Shown: positions 35,349 through 45,522 of the stretch, piece by piece
Numbering within the stretch: position 1 is the stretch's first letter
Layout of the letters: the number at the start of each line of letters is the position of its first letter
Assembly (NCBI GenBank): GCA_023955225.1
Contig: JAGSGJ010000006.1
Location: 1 to 64,000 of the forward strand
Source: Sulfurovum sp.
GTDB lineage: Bacteria > Campylobacterota > Campylobacteria > Campylobacterales > Sulfurovaceae
Length of the DNA stretch: 64,000 bases
Direction: 5' to 3'
The notes under the pieces: generated by a model
What the model was told of the DNA's origin: nothing
The model's input: only the letters and a program-made list of their open reading frames with translations
The model's database searches: none
Position numbers and translations under genes: made by a program

Positions 35349-37472
35349 TCACACTCCTGTAATCATTAGCGTCACACGGTACGCTATAAAACTTAATACC
35401 CACGCCGTAGCAGAGGTCATGAGGAACAAATATACCAGATACTTCCATCCTCCTGCTTCCTTCGCAAAGACCATTGATGCAGCTAAACAAGGCAGATAGA
35501 TCATTACAAATACGATAAATGCTATAGCTGCCGCAAACGGTATGTTTGCTTTTATCTGTGCAATGAGCCCTTCGTTTCCTTCATCTACCTCATCACCCAG
35601 TGCATAAAGTACACCCAGCGTAGAAACAACTACTTCTTTGGCTGCCAGCCCCGCCTCAAGAGCTACCGCCATACGCCAGTCAAAGCCAAGTGGTGCAAAA
35701 AATGGTTCAGAAGCATGTCCTATTTTCCCCAGATAACTCTGTTCGAGTAAGACTAATGCCAGTTCATTGCTCAGTTCACTTTTTACTTCATTATTGATTG
35801 CTTGTTCTATCTTGGTTTCATACTGCGCTTTAAGTGCCGTATGTTTGGGGTAGTTACTTGCAAACCAGATAAGTACAGAAGCCGCCAAAATGAATGTACC
35901 TGCTTTTTTAAGGTAAGACTTTGCCTGACCATACACTGTGTGCCAGATGAGCTTGAGTGAAGGCATACGGTATTTTGGCATCTCCATCACAAATGGTTCA
36001 TCTTCCCCTTTGAAGACAAACAGCTTAAGCACTTTAGCTGCAAACAGTCCTAAGACAGCACCTGAGATATAAATAATGAACAAGATATTTCCCGCTTGTT
36101 CTTCGCCAAAAAATGCCCCTGCAAAAAGTACATAGATAGGCAGTCTTGCGCCACAACTCATAAACCCTATGATAAAAAGTGTGATCAGTCTGTCTTTTTC
36201 ATTTTTAAGGGTACGTGCAGCCATATATGCCGGTACGGAACACCCAAACCCTGTCACTAAGGGGATGAAGCTTTTACCATGCAGCCCAAACTTATGGAAA
36301 AATCCATCCAGTAAAAAGGCCACACGACTCATGTACCCTGTGGTCTCAAGCAGGGCAATACCTACAAAGAGTATGAGGATGTTAGGTAAGAACATGAGTA
36401 CTGCTCCCACACCTGCTATCATTCCATCTGCTATCAGTGAGCTTAACTCACCTTCCCCTAATACAAATTTAACCTGTTCACCAAGCCATCCGAAAGCGGC
36501 ATCGATATAGTCCATAGGTACAGAACCTAACTCAAACGTAAGCTGAAACAGGGTCCACATAAAGAACAAAAAGAGAGGAATCCCCAAAATTTTGTTGATC
36601 AGAAGATTGTCTATCTTTTGTGTGAGGTTTTTAGCTTTCATACCTGTCACAGACATTACTTCCATCTTTGCTCCTTTTGCAAAAGCAAAATGTTCATCCG
36701 CAAAGATCTCATCCAAGTCTTTGGTGTTATTGTGCAGATAGAGATGATTAAGCCCTTCTCTGACGATAGGCAGCATCTCTATCCAGATAGGTTCGTTATG
36801 CATTTTTTTATACACATCTACATTTTCCTGTAATAATCTTACTGCCAATTGACGATAAGGAAGTGTGTTTTTATACTTTTTCTCTTTTAAAAATGCAACA
36901 ATGGTCTCGATCTCTTCTTCTATAGGGTCACTATAGATGACTTTTGCCCCTGTCTCCTCTGCTTCATACACTTCAATGATGGCTGCCTTAAGCGCTTCAA
37001 CACCTGTTTTTTGTGATGCAGACGTTTTTATACAAGGTACACCAAGTATGGCTGAGAGTTGCTTCTCATCTATGGTTATACCTTCTTTTTGCGCTTCATC
37101 ATCCATATTAAGTGCTACAACTACTTTTTTACCCGTCTCAAGGAGTTGTGTTGTAAACAATAAATTTCTTTGAAGGTTGGTAGAGTCTACGACATTGACG
37201 ATGATATCATACTCATCACTTTGCAAAAAGCTTTTCGTCACTTTCTCTTCTATAGTGTATTCAGTTAAAGAGTATGCCCCGGGAAGGTCAATGATATGTA
37301 CTTCATAGTCTTTACAGGTCACTTCATCACAAATCTTAAATTCTACTTCTGTTTTATCTACTGTAACACCTGAAAAGTTACCTACTTTAAGTGTGGCATT
37401 TGATATAGCATTGATCAGTGAGCTTTTCCCTACGTTGGGTTGTCCTGCCAATGCAATGGTTATTTGTTCCAC
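35349..37472 (-). CDS. feoB: Ferrous iron transporter FeoB
   Basis: A 707-residue inner-membrane Fe2+ transporter. The N-terminal G domain has G1 GQPNVGKS (10-17), DLPG (about 69-72) and NMDD-type G4. The membrane part has two Gate domains and a FeoB_C core with about 8 to 10 helices (for example GFGCSVPAYMAARTL and GLAAKEVVVSTLGVLYA). A 7-1-7 Fur box lies 36 bases upstream, so iron repression is likely. FeoA follows by one base. Confidence 0.96.
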   Translation of the reverse strand: MEQITIALAGQPNVGKSSLINAISNATLKVGNFSGVTVDKTEVEFKICDEVTCKDYEVHIIDLPGAYSLTEYTIEEKVTKSFLQSDEYDIIVNVVDSTNLQRNLLFTTQLLETGKKVVVALNMDDEAQKEGITIDEKQLSAILGVPCIKTSASQKTGVEALKAAIIEVYEAEETGAKVIYSDPIEEEIETIVAFLKEKKYKNTLPYRQLAVRLLQENVDVYKKMHNEPIWIEMLPIVREGLNHLYLHNNTKDLDEIFADEHFAFAKGAKMEVMSVTGMKAKNLTQKIDNLLINKILGIPLFLFFMWTLFQLTFELGSVPMDYIDAAFGWLGEQVKFVLGEGELSSLIADGMIAGVGAVLMFLPNILILFVGIALLETTGYMSRVAFLLDGFFHKFGLHGKSFIPLVTGFGCSVPAYMAARTLKNEKDRLITLFIIGFMSCGARLPIYVLFAGAFFGEEQAGNILFIIYISGAVLGLFAAKVLKLFVFKGEDEPFVMEMPKYRMPSLKLIWHTVYGQAKSYLKKAGTFILAASVLIWFASNYPKHTALKAQYETKIEQAINNEVKSELSNELALVLLEQSYLGKIGHASEPFFAPLGFDWRMAVALEAGLAAKEVVVSTLGVLYALGDEVDEGNEGLIAQIKANIPFAAAIAFIVFVMIYLPCLAASMVFAKEAGGWKYLVYLFLMTSATAWVLSFIAYRVTLMITGV

Positions 37473-37507
37473 ATGGTTTCCTTATGGAGTATTATAATTT
37501 ACATAAA

Positions 37508-37522
37508 TGATAACTGTTATCA
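37508..37522 (-). promoter_or_regulatory. Fur box before feoB
   Basis: TGATAACTGTTATCA is a perfect 7-1-7 inverted repeat close to the classical Fur consensus TGATAATNATTATCA. It lies 36 bases before the feoB start. Fe-Fur would repress feoBA. Confidence 0.82.
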
Positions 37523-37576
37523 CTTAACTGAATTTGCTGCAGTATAGTCAACCTTTTCTTAAAGAAGAATTAAATT

Positions 37577-37607
37577 GAGAGTAATTATCAATAAAATAAT
37601 TACTCTC
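37577..37607 (-). terminator. Terminator of the AsmA-like gene
   Basis: GAGAGTAATTAT-CAATAAA-ATAATTACTCTC, a perfect 12-bp stem immediately after the 37610 stop. A T-rich stretch follows on the minus strand. Confidence 0.8.
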
Positions 37608-37609
37608 TT

Positions 37610-40108
37610 TTAAAATTTCAAACCTCTTAAAAAGTCTCCTGCTTTTCCTCCCAGTGCTTTTTCGATCTTCTCTTGTAATTGATCGTCTATTTTATCTTTA
37701 AGTATCGCCGAAGTATCAATGGTTACCTTTGGATCATCTATCGTCCCTTTGATCTTTCCATGTACTGTATACTTTTCATACACAAACTTGAACTTAGCCG
37801 TATTGGTGTTATTGATTTTATTGACCCTACCGTCCGTGATGTCGATGCTACTGTGTGAGCCTTTTGCATGCAGCGTGTAGTCAGTGATCTTCCCTTTAAT
37901 GTCAGCATGAAATTTTGTAGAAGAGAACATGACGCGTGCTGGGTCTTTGCCTATGACCATTTTTATCGTATTGGTTGTGGAACTTGGTTTTATCTGGAAG
38001 GAAGCAATGTCAAGATCTACTACACCTGATTTCTTCTTCAGATTGTATTTCCCCTTACCAAATGCTTTTCCAAGAAAATCTTGCTTGTGTCCCAACATCC
38101 CCAAAATATTTTCCAATGGTACATTATCTATAGTAGTGCGAAGGTCATCTCCTACTAACGTAGAGCTTATTTTCCCTCCCAAGGTACCTGTCTCTCCTGT
38201 TACAGTTAGCATCTTATCTTTAGACCATTCTCCTTTCATCACAAGAGGGCCATAAAGCTTTTTATCTATCACTTTTTGGAGTTCTTTTAAGCTTGGGATA
38301 TCAAGGGTATAGGTACCTTTATGGGTCTTTTTCTGTGTATCAACCACGATGTTGTCAAGGACAATATCCCCTAAGGAAGTCTTTATTTTTGTATCTATAT
38401 ATCCTTTACCCTCTTTGAATGTTCCTGATGTATCTAATGCGACATTGACTTTTAACGCATCGCCTATCAGTTTTTTCATCTCAGCAGGCTCCGTCACAAG
38501 ATCGGTACTTTTAAGCGTAAATGTTCCTTCCGATGGGGTAAGGTTTGTTAAAACTATTTTACTGTCAATCGTTCCTTTAGCGTACACAGGCACACCGGCT
38601 AATGCCAGTATCTTCTCGATAAACAGTTGCGAAGCATCCACTTTGACTGTTTTACTGTCATAAGAAAAGGCTAACTTGTTACCCAAGCCTTTTGTGTCCC
38701 CGGAGATACTGAGTTTGTCTTTAAACTTGAGTTCACCTTCTACACTCGCAGAAGTCCCTTGAGCCAGTTGTGATTTAGGGATCAAAGCATTCATGTCATG
38801 CAACAGTAACGCATAGTGGGAGACAAGAGTTTTCTCGTTAAGAGCATACTCCAGGTCCGTAAGTTTCACATCTGCCAATGTTGAAGAGACTGTGGCGTTT
38901 GCTGTGAGTTTTTTATCGGCTATTTTTCCTTTGGACTCCAAGAAAAAGGCATTTTTCTCAGGAATTTGGTAACGGGACATCTTATCAATAGCTTTAGAGG
39001 TTAAGACACCATTTTCAATACGCAATGCGTATGTCCCCTCTTTCTTATTTTCCTTATCCAGTTCCACAGTACCGCTCACCTCACCTTTTGCATAGGCAGG
39101 TTTTTTAAATAACGGCAGGATCTTCTCAAGAGCAAGCTTTTCCAAGGTTATTTGCGTTGTTTCCTCTTTCGTAAAATGAAGTGCTCCTCCCAAAGAGTTG
39201 CTTGTACCTGTCACACGTACCTTTTTATCTTTCTTCACCACTGTTCCATCCAGTTTTAAAGGTCCGGCCAGCTTGTTTTTTGTCAATATACGCATATCCT
39301 TCACATCTAAACTGTACTCTGCTGTGAATTGATTGAAAGCCATATTCACTAAAGCATTTTTGATCTGCAACATAAAGAGATTACTCTGAACATCACCTAA
39401 CAGTTTAATATTTTTTCCCTCCAAATTCGCATCTATCGTTCCATAGACATAACTTTTGTCAGGAAGGGCGTAGTCGTAAAGTTCTTTGACCAATTTACGG
39501 TTGAAATAGGCCTTGTCTAATACAATATGCCCATATCCGATTGCCGTATGTTCACCTATATCAGGCATATTGATCTCTACATCTATCTTTCCTTCAGCCA
39601 GAGCAGGATGTCCATAGAGTTGTAACACTTCTGCAAGCTGTGCACCTTTCATATTAACCAGGATTTTCTGAGCTTCATTATCGATGACATTTAAACGGTA
39701 ATCTACCTTTGCATCCAGAGCGCTACCTTTACCCTCTATGTAGATATCTTCTGCCACACCTTTAAAGTTCCCTTGAATATCTGCCTTTTTGAGCGTTACA
39801 TCATCATACGTAAATGTGTCCGATTTGATATGATACATCCCCTCAAACGACTGGCTCCATAAGTTATACTGTGACTCTACATTGACCAGGGCTTGCTTAT
39901 CAATGACAAAATCTAAGTTTGATGTCCCAGCCTCAAGTCTGAAGGTTTTGATCTCAACAGGCAATCCTATCTTCTCTGCCAGTTTTTCCTTGACATAGGG
40001 TTTTAACATAGTGTTACCCGTTGGACTGAAAATGAAAAGAGAGAGGCCCGATATCGTGAGCAAGAGGACCAGTAGTATCGAAAGTGTGATTATAAGTAAT
40101 TTATTCAT
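37610..40108 (-). CDS. AsmA-like/TamB-like membrane-anchored protein with internal repeats
   Basis: An 832-residue protein with one N-terminal membrane helix (about 4-30) and a long beta-rich periplasmic part, as in the AsmA/TamB group of lipid-bridge proteins. At least four copies of a module about 180-200 residues apart start with a segment like AQLAEVLQLYGHPALAEGKI, LALEKILPLFKKPAYAKGEV, LFIEKILALAGVPVYAKGTI and VPLENILGMLGHKQ. The C-terminus is charged and helical. Function in outer-membrane lipid transport is an inference. Transcribed divergently from the Bat operon. Confidence 0.75.
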   Translation of the reverse strand: MNKLLIITLSILLVLLLTISGLSLFIFSPTGNTMLKPYVKEKLAEKIGLPVEIKTFRLEAGTSNLDFVIDKQALVNVESQYNLWSQSFEGMYHIKSDTFTYDDVTLKKADIQGNFKGVAEDIYIEGKGSALDAKVDYRLNVIDNEAQKILVNMKGAQLAEVLQLYGHPALAEGKIDVEINMPDIGEHTAIGYGHIVLDKAYFNRKLVKELYDYALPDKSYVYGTIDANLEGKNIKLLGDVQSNLFMLQIKNALVNMAFNQFTAEYSLDVKDMRILTKNKLAGPLKLDGTVVKKDKKVRVTGTSNSLGGALHFTKEETTQITLEKLALEKILPLFKKPAYAKGEVSGTVELDKENKKEGTYALRIENGVLTSKAIDKMSRYQIPEKNAFFLESKGKIADKKLTANATVSSTLADVKLTDLEYALNEKTLVSHYALLLHDMNALIPKSQLAQGTSASVEGELKFKDKLSISGDTKGLGNKLAFSYDSKTVKVDASQLFIEKILALAGVPVYAKGTIDSKIVLTNLTPSEGTFTLKSTDLVTEPAEMKKLIGDALKVNVALDTSGTFKEGKGYIDTKIKTSLGDIVLDNIVVDTQKKTHKGTYTLDIPSLKELQKVIDKKLYGPLVMKGEWSKDKMLTVTGETGTLGGKISSTLVGDDLRTTIDNVPLENILGMLGHKQDFLGKAFGKGKYNLKKKSGVVDLDIASFQIKPSSTTNTIKMVIGKDPARVMFSSTKFHADIKGKITDYTLHAKGSHSSIDITDGRVNKINNTNTAKFKFVYEKYTVHGKIKGTIDDPKVTIDTSAILKDKIDDQLQEKIEKALGGKAGDFLRGLKF

Positions 40109-40152
40109 GGTTTATTATACTAAAATAACCATAGAAGTGTTAGAATGTCTAT

Positions 40153-41061
40153 ATGCATTTCACATTTGGTTCACCATACCTATTGGTTCTACTTTTACTG
40201 TTACCTTGTTTTCTCTGGTGTAAACAGTATAGCAAACCCTACTATTTTCCCAAGTTGTCATGGATCACAAGACAGAGCCCTCTTTTAAGTTGGGAACCTT
40301 GGCTGAAAATGGGACTGTTTACACTGATGGTCTTTGCCCTTGCAAAACCTTTTGTCTATGATGAGAGTTCTGATCAACACAAAAAAGGACGTGACCTCAT
40401 TTTGGCTATCGATGCGAGCGGATCTATGGCACAAAGTGGGTTTCAAGTCAAAGATCGCATGAAAACCAAATATGATATAATCACCGAACTCTCCAAGGAC
40501 TTCATCTCCAAACGCTTTGATGACAACATGGGGGTTGTCGTCTTTGGTACCTTTGCCTATACTGCTTCGCCTCTCACTTATGACCTCGAGTCACTCTCTT
40601 ATCTGCTTGAAATGACCAATGTCGGACTTGCAGGAGAAAGTACGGCTTTAGGGGATGCCCTCATGCAGTCCATCCGTACTCTCTCTTATGGTGAGGCTAA
40701 GAATAAAGCCATCATCCTGCTCACAGACGGATACCATAATGCAGGACAGCATTCACCCAAAGAGGCTGTTAAAAAAGCCAAAGAGTTAGGCATCAAGATC
40801 TATACCATAGGGATAGGAAAAAAATCTGATTATGATGTGTCCCTGCTTGAGACCATTGCCAAACAAAGTGGCGCCAAAAATTATGCCGCCTCTTCAGCAA
40901 AAGCCCTTTCAGGCATATACAAAGAGATCAATGCTCTGGAACCCAGCGCTATAAGAAGCGAAAACTACCTCAACCAAAGGCTGCTCATTCTCTACCCTTT
41001 AGCCTTAGTATTTATATTGCTTTTAGTCTGGGTACTCTGGTCAAAAAGGGGTGAAATATGA
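40153..41061 (+). CDS. BatA-like von Willebrand factor A protein
   Basis: A 302-residue membrane protein: N-terminal helix, a second helix (about 53-68), a VWA domain (about 75-270) and a C-terminal helix (about 278-298). The MIDAS motif DASGS starts at Asp87. First gene of a Bat/MoxR operon: BatA, BatB-TPR, BatD, MoxR, DUF58. It overlaps the next gene by 4 bases (ATGA). In studied bacteria Bat proteins are linked to oxygen or envelope stress; role here is inferred. Confidence 0.9.
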   Translation: MHFTFGSPYLLVLLLLLPCFLWCKQYSKPYYFPKLSWITRQSPLLSWEPWLKMGLFTLMVFALAKPFVYDESSDQHKKGRDLILAIDASGSMAQSGFQVKDRMKTKYDIITELSKDFISKRFDDNMGVVVFGTFAYTASPLTYDLESLSYLLEMTNVGLAGESTALGDALMQSIRTLSYGEAKNKAIILLTDGYHNAGQHSPKEAVKKAKELGIKIYTIGIGKKSDYDVSLLETIAKQSGAKNYAASSAKALSGIYKEINALEPSAIRSENYLNQRLLILYPLALVFILLLVWVLWSKRGEI

Positions 41062-42590
41062 CACTCCTCTATCCAAGCTTTTTATGGTTACTTCTCCCTT
41101 TGGCTTTACTCTTATGGGGCAGTTCACGCAAAGTGATGCACGTGGTACATCTCATCATCCTTATGCTTATCGTGCTGTCACTCGCCCGCCCTGTACAGGA
41201 AGAGACCCTACAAGAATCGAGCATAGAAGCCAAAGACATTATCATTGCCCTGGATGTTTCGTACTCTATGAAAGCCACAGACATAAGCCCTACGCGTTAT
41301 GACTTTGCTAAAGAGACCATCTCTGCATTACTGCAGGCAAATCCTGCTGACAACATCATGCTTATTGCCTTTACAACGAATCCTCTGCTACTCTCTCCCC
41401 CTACCACAGATCATGCACTCATCAATGTTGCACTTGAAAATCTAAATCCGGAGTTTATCCTCACAAAAGGGACCTCTCTGGAAAAACTCTTTAAGAAACT
41501 TGCCTCCATGAAGATGAGACATAAAAACCTTGTACTCATGTCAGACGGAGGAGAAGAGGAGAAACTCGGAAAACTCACAACCCTTGTACAGAATGCCAAT
41601 ATCTCTTTAACTGTATTGGCACTGGGAACCACACGGGGAACGACCATCAAAAACAAAGACGGAAACCTGCTTAAAGACAAAGAAGACAACCTTGTCATTT
41701 CTCGCGTCAACCCTCTTTTAGAATCACTGGTATCCTCTGTCTCAGGTGCTTACTTTACTGCTTCAAATACACCTAAAGCAACAGCAGATAACATCAACGA
41801 TGCCCTGCAAAACAATGCCAACAAAGCACAAAGAGTAGAGAAGATGCAACGGAATTACCTGGAGCTTTATCAAATACCTCTAATTTTAGCTCTTTTGTTG
41901 TTCTTTATGGTCCATACACGTGCTGTCAAATACCTGCTCATACTCTTTACTCTTTTAGGGGTGCACGCCGAAGCCTCTATGCTTGACAACTACCATTTAA
42001 ATCGTGCTTACAAAAGTTACCAAGGGGCTGATTTTAATGAGACAAAAAGACAGCTAAAACAGATAAAAACCCGTTCCTTGCAAAGCCAAATGGTGCTGGC
42101 AAATACCTACTACAAACAACGCGCCTTTAAAAAAGCGATCCAAACCTACAAATCTATTCGCTCTACCTCACCAGACATCAAGCAACAGCTCTACTACAAC
42201 ATCGCCAATGCCTATGCCATGCTGGAATCGTATGATAAAGCCAAAATTTACTATACTAAAGCATTACAATTGGGTGAAGATCCGGATGCGAAACATAATC
42301 TGCATCTGGTTGCGCTTCTGAGTGATCAAAAAAGTGCAGATCTGGGTATCGCTCATCCTAAATCACAAGACTCCTCTTCCAGTAAAAGTGAATCGCAGGA
42401 AGAGAGCGAAGAGTCAAAAAGCGAAGATGAGCCGAGTTCAGGAAGTGGCGGAGGCGGAGAGAGCCAGACACAAAAAGAACAGGAAAAGAGCCAACTTATA
42501 AGTGATGACAGTCAAGAGCAACACCCCCTAGGCTCTAAAGTCTATGAGCTCATCAATAAAGGATATATACGTGAAAAACAACCTTGGTAA
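41058..42590 (+). CDS. BatB/BatC fusion: VWA domain plus TPR
   Basis: A 510-residue protein. Two N-terminal helices, a VWA domain (about 60-260; MIDAS DVSYS from Asp66), a helix (about 275-295), then a periplasmic or cytoplasmic TPR region (about 315-420, with YYKQRAFKKAIQTYKSIR) and a Ser/Glu-rich low-complexity tail with a Gly stretch (SGSGGGGES). In many bacteria BatB and BatC are separate genes; here they are one. It overlaps the BatD gene by 20 bases if the GTG start is right. Confidence 0.88.
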   Translation: MTLLYPSFLWLLLPLALLLWGSSRKVMHVVHLIILMLIVLSLARPVQEETLQESSIEAKDIIIALDVSYSMKATDISPTRYDFAKETISALLQANPADNIMLIAFTTNPLLLSPPTTDHALINVALENLNPEFILTKGTSLEKLFKKLASMKMRHKNLVLMSDGGEEEKLGKLTTLVQNANISLTVLALGTTRGTTIKNKDGNLLKDKEDNLVISRVNPLLESLVSSVSGAYFTASNTPKATADNINDALQNNANKAQRVEKMQRNYLELYQIPLILALLLFFMVHTRAVKYLLILFTLLGVHAEASMLDNYHLNRAYKSYQGADFNETKRQLKQIKTRSLQSQMVLANTYYKQRAFKKAIQTYKSIRSTSPDIKQQLYYNIANAYAMLESYDKAKIYYTKALQLGEDPDAKHNLHLVALLSDQKSADLGIAHPKSQDSSSSKSESQEESEESKSEDEPSSGSGGGGESQTQKEQEKSQLISDDSQEQHPLGSKVYELINKGYIREKQPW

Positions 42591-43716
42591 AATATCTTTA
42601 TATCTGTTCATTTTTTTCCTAAGTTTCATCACGCTTCAGGCAGAAGATTTTACCTATTCGTTTAATACCGATCATCCAACGCCTTATGTCAAAGAAGCTG
42701 TTGTGCTTACCCTTGATCTCAACCAAACTAACCATGATGTTGTTTTGCTCTTTAACTTTAGTATTGACAAGAGTGAAGATTACACTTTTCAAAGACTAGA
42801 CATCAAAGAAACTGACAGCTATCACAATGCTAAGATCCATTATGTCTATCTCGTCTACCCTTTAAAATCTGGTGATGTCAACATCACCTTCAGCCTTCTT
42901 AAACAAGTCACCACCGATGACAGCGTCGCTTACAGTTTTTCTGGAGACAGAGACAATGTAAAAGGCCTGGTAACGACAGATACACACATCAATTTGCCTC
43001 CTTTACAGCTCAAGGTCAAAGCACTCCCTGAAGGAACAGCACTTGTAGGAGACTTTGCATTAACCTACGACATCAAAAAGTATCAAGCTAATGCCTATGA
43101 ACCTCTGCCTTTTCATGTAAGTATTAAAGGGGAAGGCTATCCTCCTCTCATCGATACACTCCTCCCACAAGAGGGGAACTTTACACGCTTTACTGAAAAG
43201 CCTATTGTCAAATCTATAGCAACGAGAAAAGGGTCACAAAGTACTGTGACCTATCCGATGGCGCTTTCGCATAGTCAAAGTTTTACACTCTCTCCTATCG
43301 TTCTTAAAGCATTTGACCCTCAAAGAGAAAAAAGCTACACACTTGAAGTCCCTTCACAACATTTCGATATTCAGGAAGTAGCTACACATAGTTTGGTTGA
43401 CAAAGTAGACTCACCAGATGTTTTAAAAGAAGACTGGTCTTGGCTTAGCACACTATTGGGGTACCTCGTAGTATTTTCTGCAGGATATCTCACTGCACTG
43501 AGCTGGAAATGGAAAAAGAAACAGAGCAAAAAAGAGGAGCACCCATTGATCCAAAAGATACAAAACTGTAAAGATGAAAAAGCTTTACTGCAAGTGCTTA
43601 TCGCAGCAGACAGTAAACATTTTACTTCAAGCATAGAGAAACTGGAAGCTTCTTTATATGGAAATGGTAAAATCAATTTGAACAAAGTCAAACAAGAGGC
43701 AGAGGAACAGATATGA
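42571..43716 (+). CDS. BatD-like protein
   Basis: A 381-residue protein with signal peptide (VKNNLGKISLYLFIFFLSFI then TLQAEDF), a periplasmic beta-rich BatD region and one membrane helix (about 302-320) before a basic cytoplasmic tail. I chose GTG at 42571: AAAGGA lies 7 bases upstream and the signal peptide starts there. The alternative ATG at 42544 adds nine residues without a ribosome-binding site. It overlaps the MoxR gene (ATGA). Confidence 0.8.
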   Translation: MKNNLGKISLYLFIFFLSFITLQAEDFTYSFNTDHPTPYVKEAVVLTLDLNQTNHDVVLLFNFSIDKSEDYTFQRLDIKETDSYHNAKIHYVYLVYPLKSGDVNITFSLLKQVTTDDSVAYSFSGDRDNVKGLVTTDTHINLPPLQLKVKALPEGTALVGDFALTYDIKKYQANAYEPLPFHVSIKGEGYPPLIDTLLPQEGNFTRFTEKPIVKSIATRKGSQSTVTYPMALSHSQSFTLSPIVLKAFDPQREKSYTLEVPSQHFDIQEVATHSLVDKVDSPDVLKEDWSWLSTLLGYLVVFSAGYLTALSWKWKKKQSKKEEHPLIQKIQNCKDEKALLQVLIAADSKHFTSSIEKLEASLYGNGKINLNKVKQEAEEQI

Positions 43717-44660
43717 ATGAACAGATAAACACACTCAAAAAAGAACTAAGCAAAGCCGTTATAGGACAGGAAGCCATGATAGAAGGGTTGCTCATAGGAC
43801 TGCTTTGTGATGGACACATCCTTGTAGAAGGTGTACCTGGACTTGCAAAGACCACCACCATCAACGCCCTGTCACGTGCCATAGGATTAGACTCAAAACG
43901 TATACAGTTCACCCCTGACCTCTTGCCTTCAGATATCATTGGTGCTCAGATTTACAATCCTCAAGACCATAGCTTCAGCATCAAAAAAGGCCCTCTTTTT
44001 ACGAACCTTCTCTTAGCAGACGAAATCAACCGTGCACCTGCCAAAGTACAATCTGCCCTGCTTGAAGTGATGCAGGAAAGACAGGTCACCATTGCTGAAG
44101 AGACCTTTAAACTTGACAGTCCATTTCTGGTTATGGCAACACAAAACCCCATAGAACAAGAGGGAGTCTACGCACTCCCCGAAGCACAGCTGGACAGGTT
44201 TATGATGAAGATTGTCGTACAACACAACTCTGAAGAAGAAGAGCTCGAGATCATGCGTAAAGCCGCAAGTAAAAGTTTTGGTGAAGTGCAAGCCGTACTG
44301 AGCATAGATGATTTGCATGCACTCCAGGCAGAAATAAGCAAAATCCATATCGATAAAGAACTAGAACGTTACATAGTGCAGATCATCACTGCCACAAGAG
44401 AACCTGCCAGATTTGGGTTGGATGACATTGCTGAGAACATTATGTTCGGGGCAAGCCCAAGAGCATCCATTGACCTCTACAAAGCAGCCAAAGCCAAAGC
44501 CTTTTTACGTGGCAATGAATTTGTGAGTCCTGCAGATATCGGGTATGTGATCCACCATGTACTGCGTCACCGTATCGTCCTTTCTTATGAGGCCAGAGCC
44601 AAAGGGATACATACAGATGAGATCATCTCTGCTATCATTGAGACTTTGCCGATACCTTAA
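43713..44660 (+). CDS. MoxR-type AAA+ ATPase
   Basis: A 315-residue MoxR ATPase, a presumed chaperone working with VWA proteins. It has Walker A EGVPGLAKTT (about 46-55), Walker B LLADEINRAPAK and the sensor/arginine segments (ATQNPIEQEG, ALPEAQLDRFMMK). It follows BatD (4-base overlap) and overlaps DUF58 (TAATG). In other operons MoxR usually comes first; here it is fourth. Confidence 0.94.
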   Translation: MNEQINTLKKELSKAVIGQEAMIEGLLIGLLCDGHILVEGVPGLAKTTTINALSRAIGLDSKRIQFTPDLLPSDIIGAQIYNPQDHSFSIKKGPLFTNLLLADEINRAPAKVQSALLEVMQERQVTIAEETFKLDSPFLVMATQNPIEQEGVYALPEAQLDRFMMKIVVQHNSEEEELEIMRKAASKSFGEVQAVLSIDDLHALQAEISKIHIDKELERYIVQIITATREPARFGLDDIAENIMFGASPRASIDLYKAAKAKAFLRGNEFVSPADIGYVIHHVLRHRIVLSYEARAKGIHTDEIISAIIETLPIP

Positions 44661-45487
44661 TGAATACAGCCCTCAAAGCACTGCAACTCAAAGCCAGACA
44701 CCAAGTTTACACCTTACTTAGTGGACACAACCTCTCAAAGCTTCATGGAGAGGGGTATGATTTTTCAGAATTGAGAGAATACCAAAGGGGAGATGACATC
44801 CGTAAGATAAACTGGACCATCTCAGCCAAGCTTGGTCTACCCTACATCAAAGAATTACATGCCAATCGTGAACTCTCCATCGTAGTAGCTGCATTTATGG
44901 ATGCAAGCCTCTATTTTGGCTCAGGAAATGCTAAACAGGAGAAGATGACTGAAGTAGCTACCATCTTAGGCTATGCTGCACAGCAAAACAATGATCTCTT
45001 TACAGGGATGCAGTATACGCAAGACCAGACCCATGCGACACCACCCACCAAACAACTCTATCACATAGAACAATTTTCACAAACACTCTATGACACTTCT
45101 CTACTCAACAGTACACTTACACATAGTACGGCCATACAAGACCTTTTCAAAAGACTTCATAAACCTTCACTTGTCTTTGTTCTGAGTGACTTTTTAGAAG
45201 AAGTAGACTTGTCCCTGCTGGCACAAAAACACGAAGTCATTTCGATCATACTCAGAGACAGGGCAGAAGAGGTACCTAAAAAGCTTGGAGAAGTCACACT
45301 CTCTCATCCACAAGACGCTAAGCAGATGGACACCTATTTTGGTCAAAGAAGTATAGAAAAGTATCTGGCAAAACTCAAAGAGAATGATGAGAAACTGGCT
45401 GAACACTTTGCCCGCTACGACATTCGTTCTGTCAAAATATTCACAGATGACGAGGTCGTGAGCAAATTAGTGGGACTATTTGTATAG
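44660..45487 (+). CDS. DUF58 domain protein
   Basis: A 275-residue DUF58 protein, a regular partner of MoxR. The family core is visible: DFSELREYQRGDDIRKINWTISAK (about 34-57), including the Arg-rich GDD motif. A degenerate VWA-like fold may follow. No membrane helix is seen. It is the last gene of the Bat operon, ending before a strong hairpin at 45523-45546. Confidence 0.9.
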   Translation: MNTALKALQLKARHQVYTLLSGHNLSKLHGEGYDFSELREYQRGDDIRKINWTISAKLGLPYIKELHANRELSIVVAAFMDASLYFGSGNAKQEKMTEVATILGYAAQQNNDLFTGMQYTQDQTHATPPTKQLYHIEQFSQTLYDTSLLNSTLTHSTAIQDLFKRLHKPSLVFVLSDFLEEVDLSLLAQKHEVISIILRDRAEEVPKKLGEVTLSHPQDAKQMDTYFGQRSIEKYLAKLKENDEKLAEHFARYDIRSVKIFTDDEVVSKLVGLFV

Positions 45488-45522
45488 TGTAAATATTGTT
45501 CTGTATCACAGATCTAAAGCTA

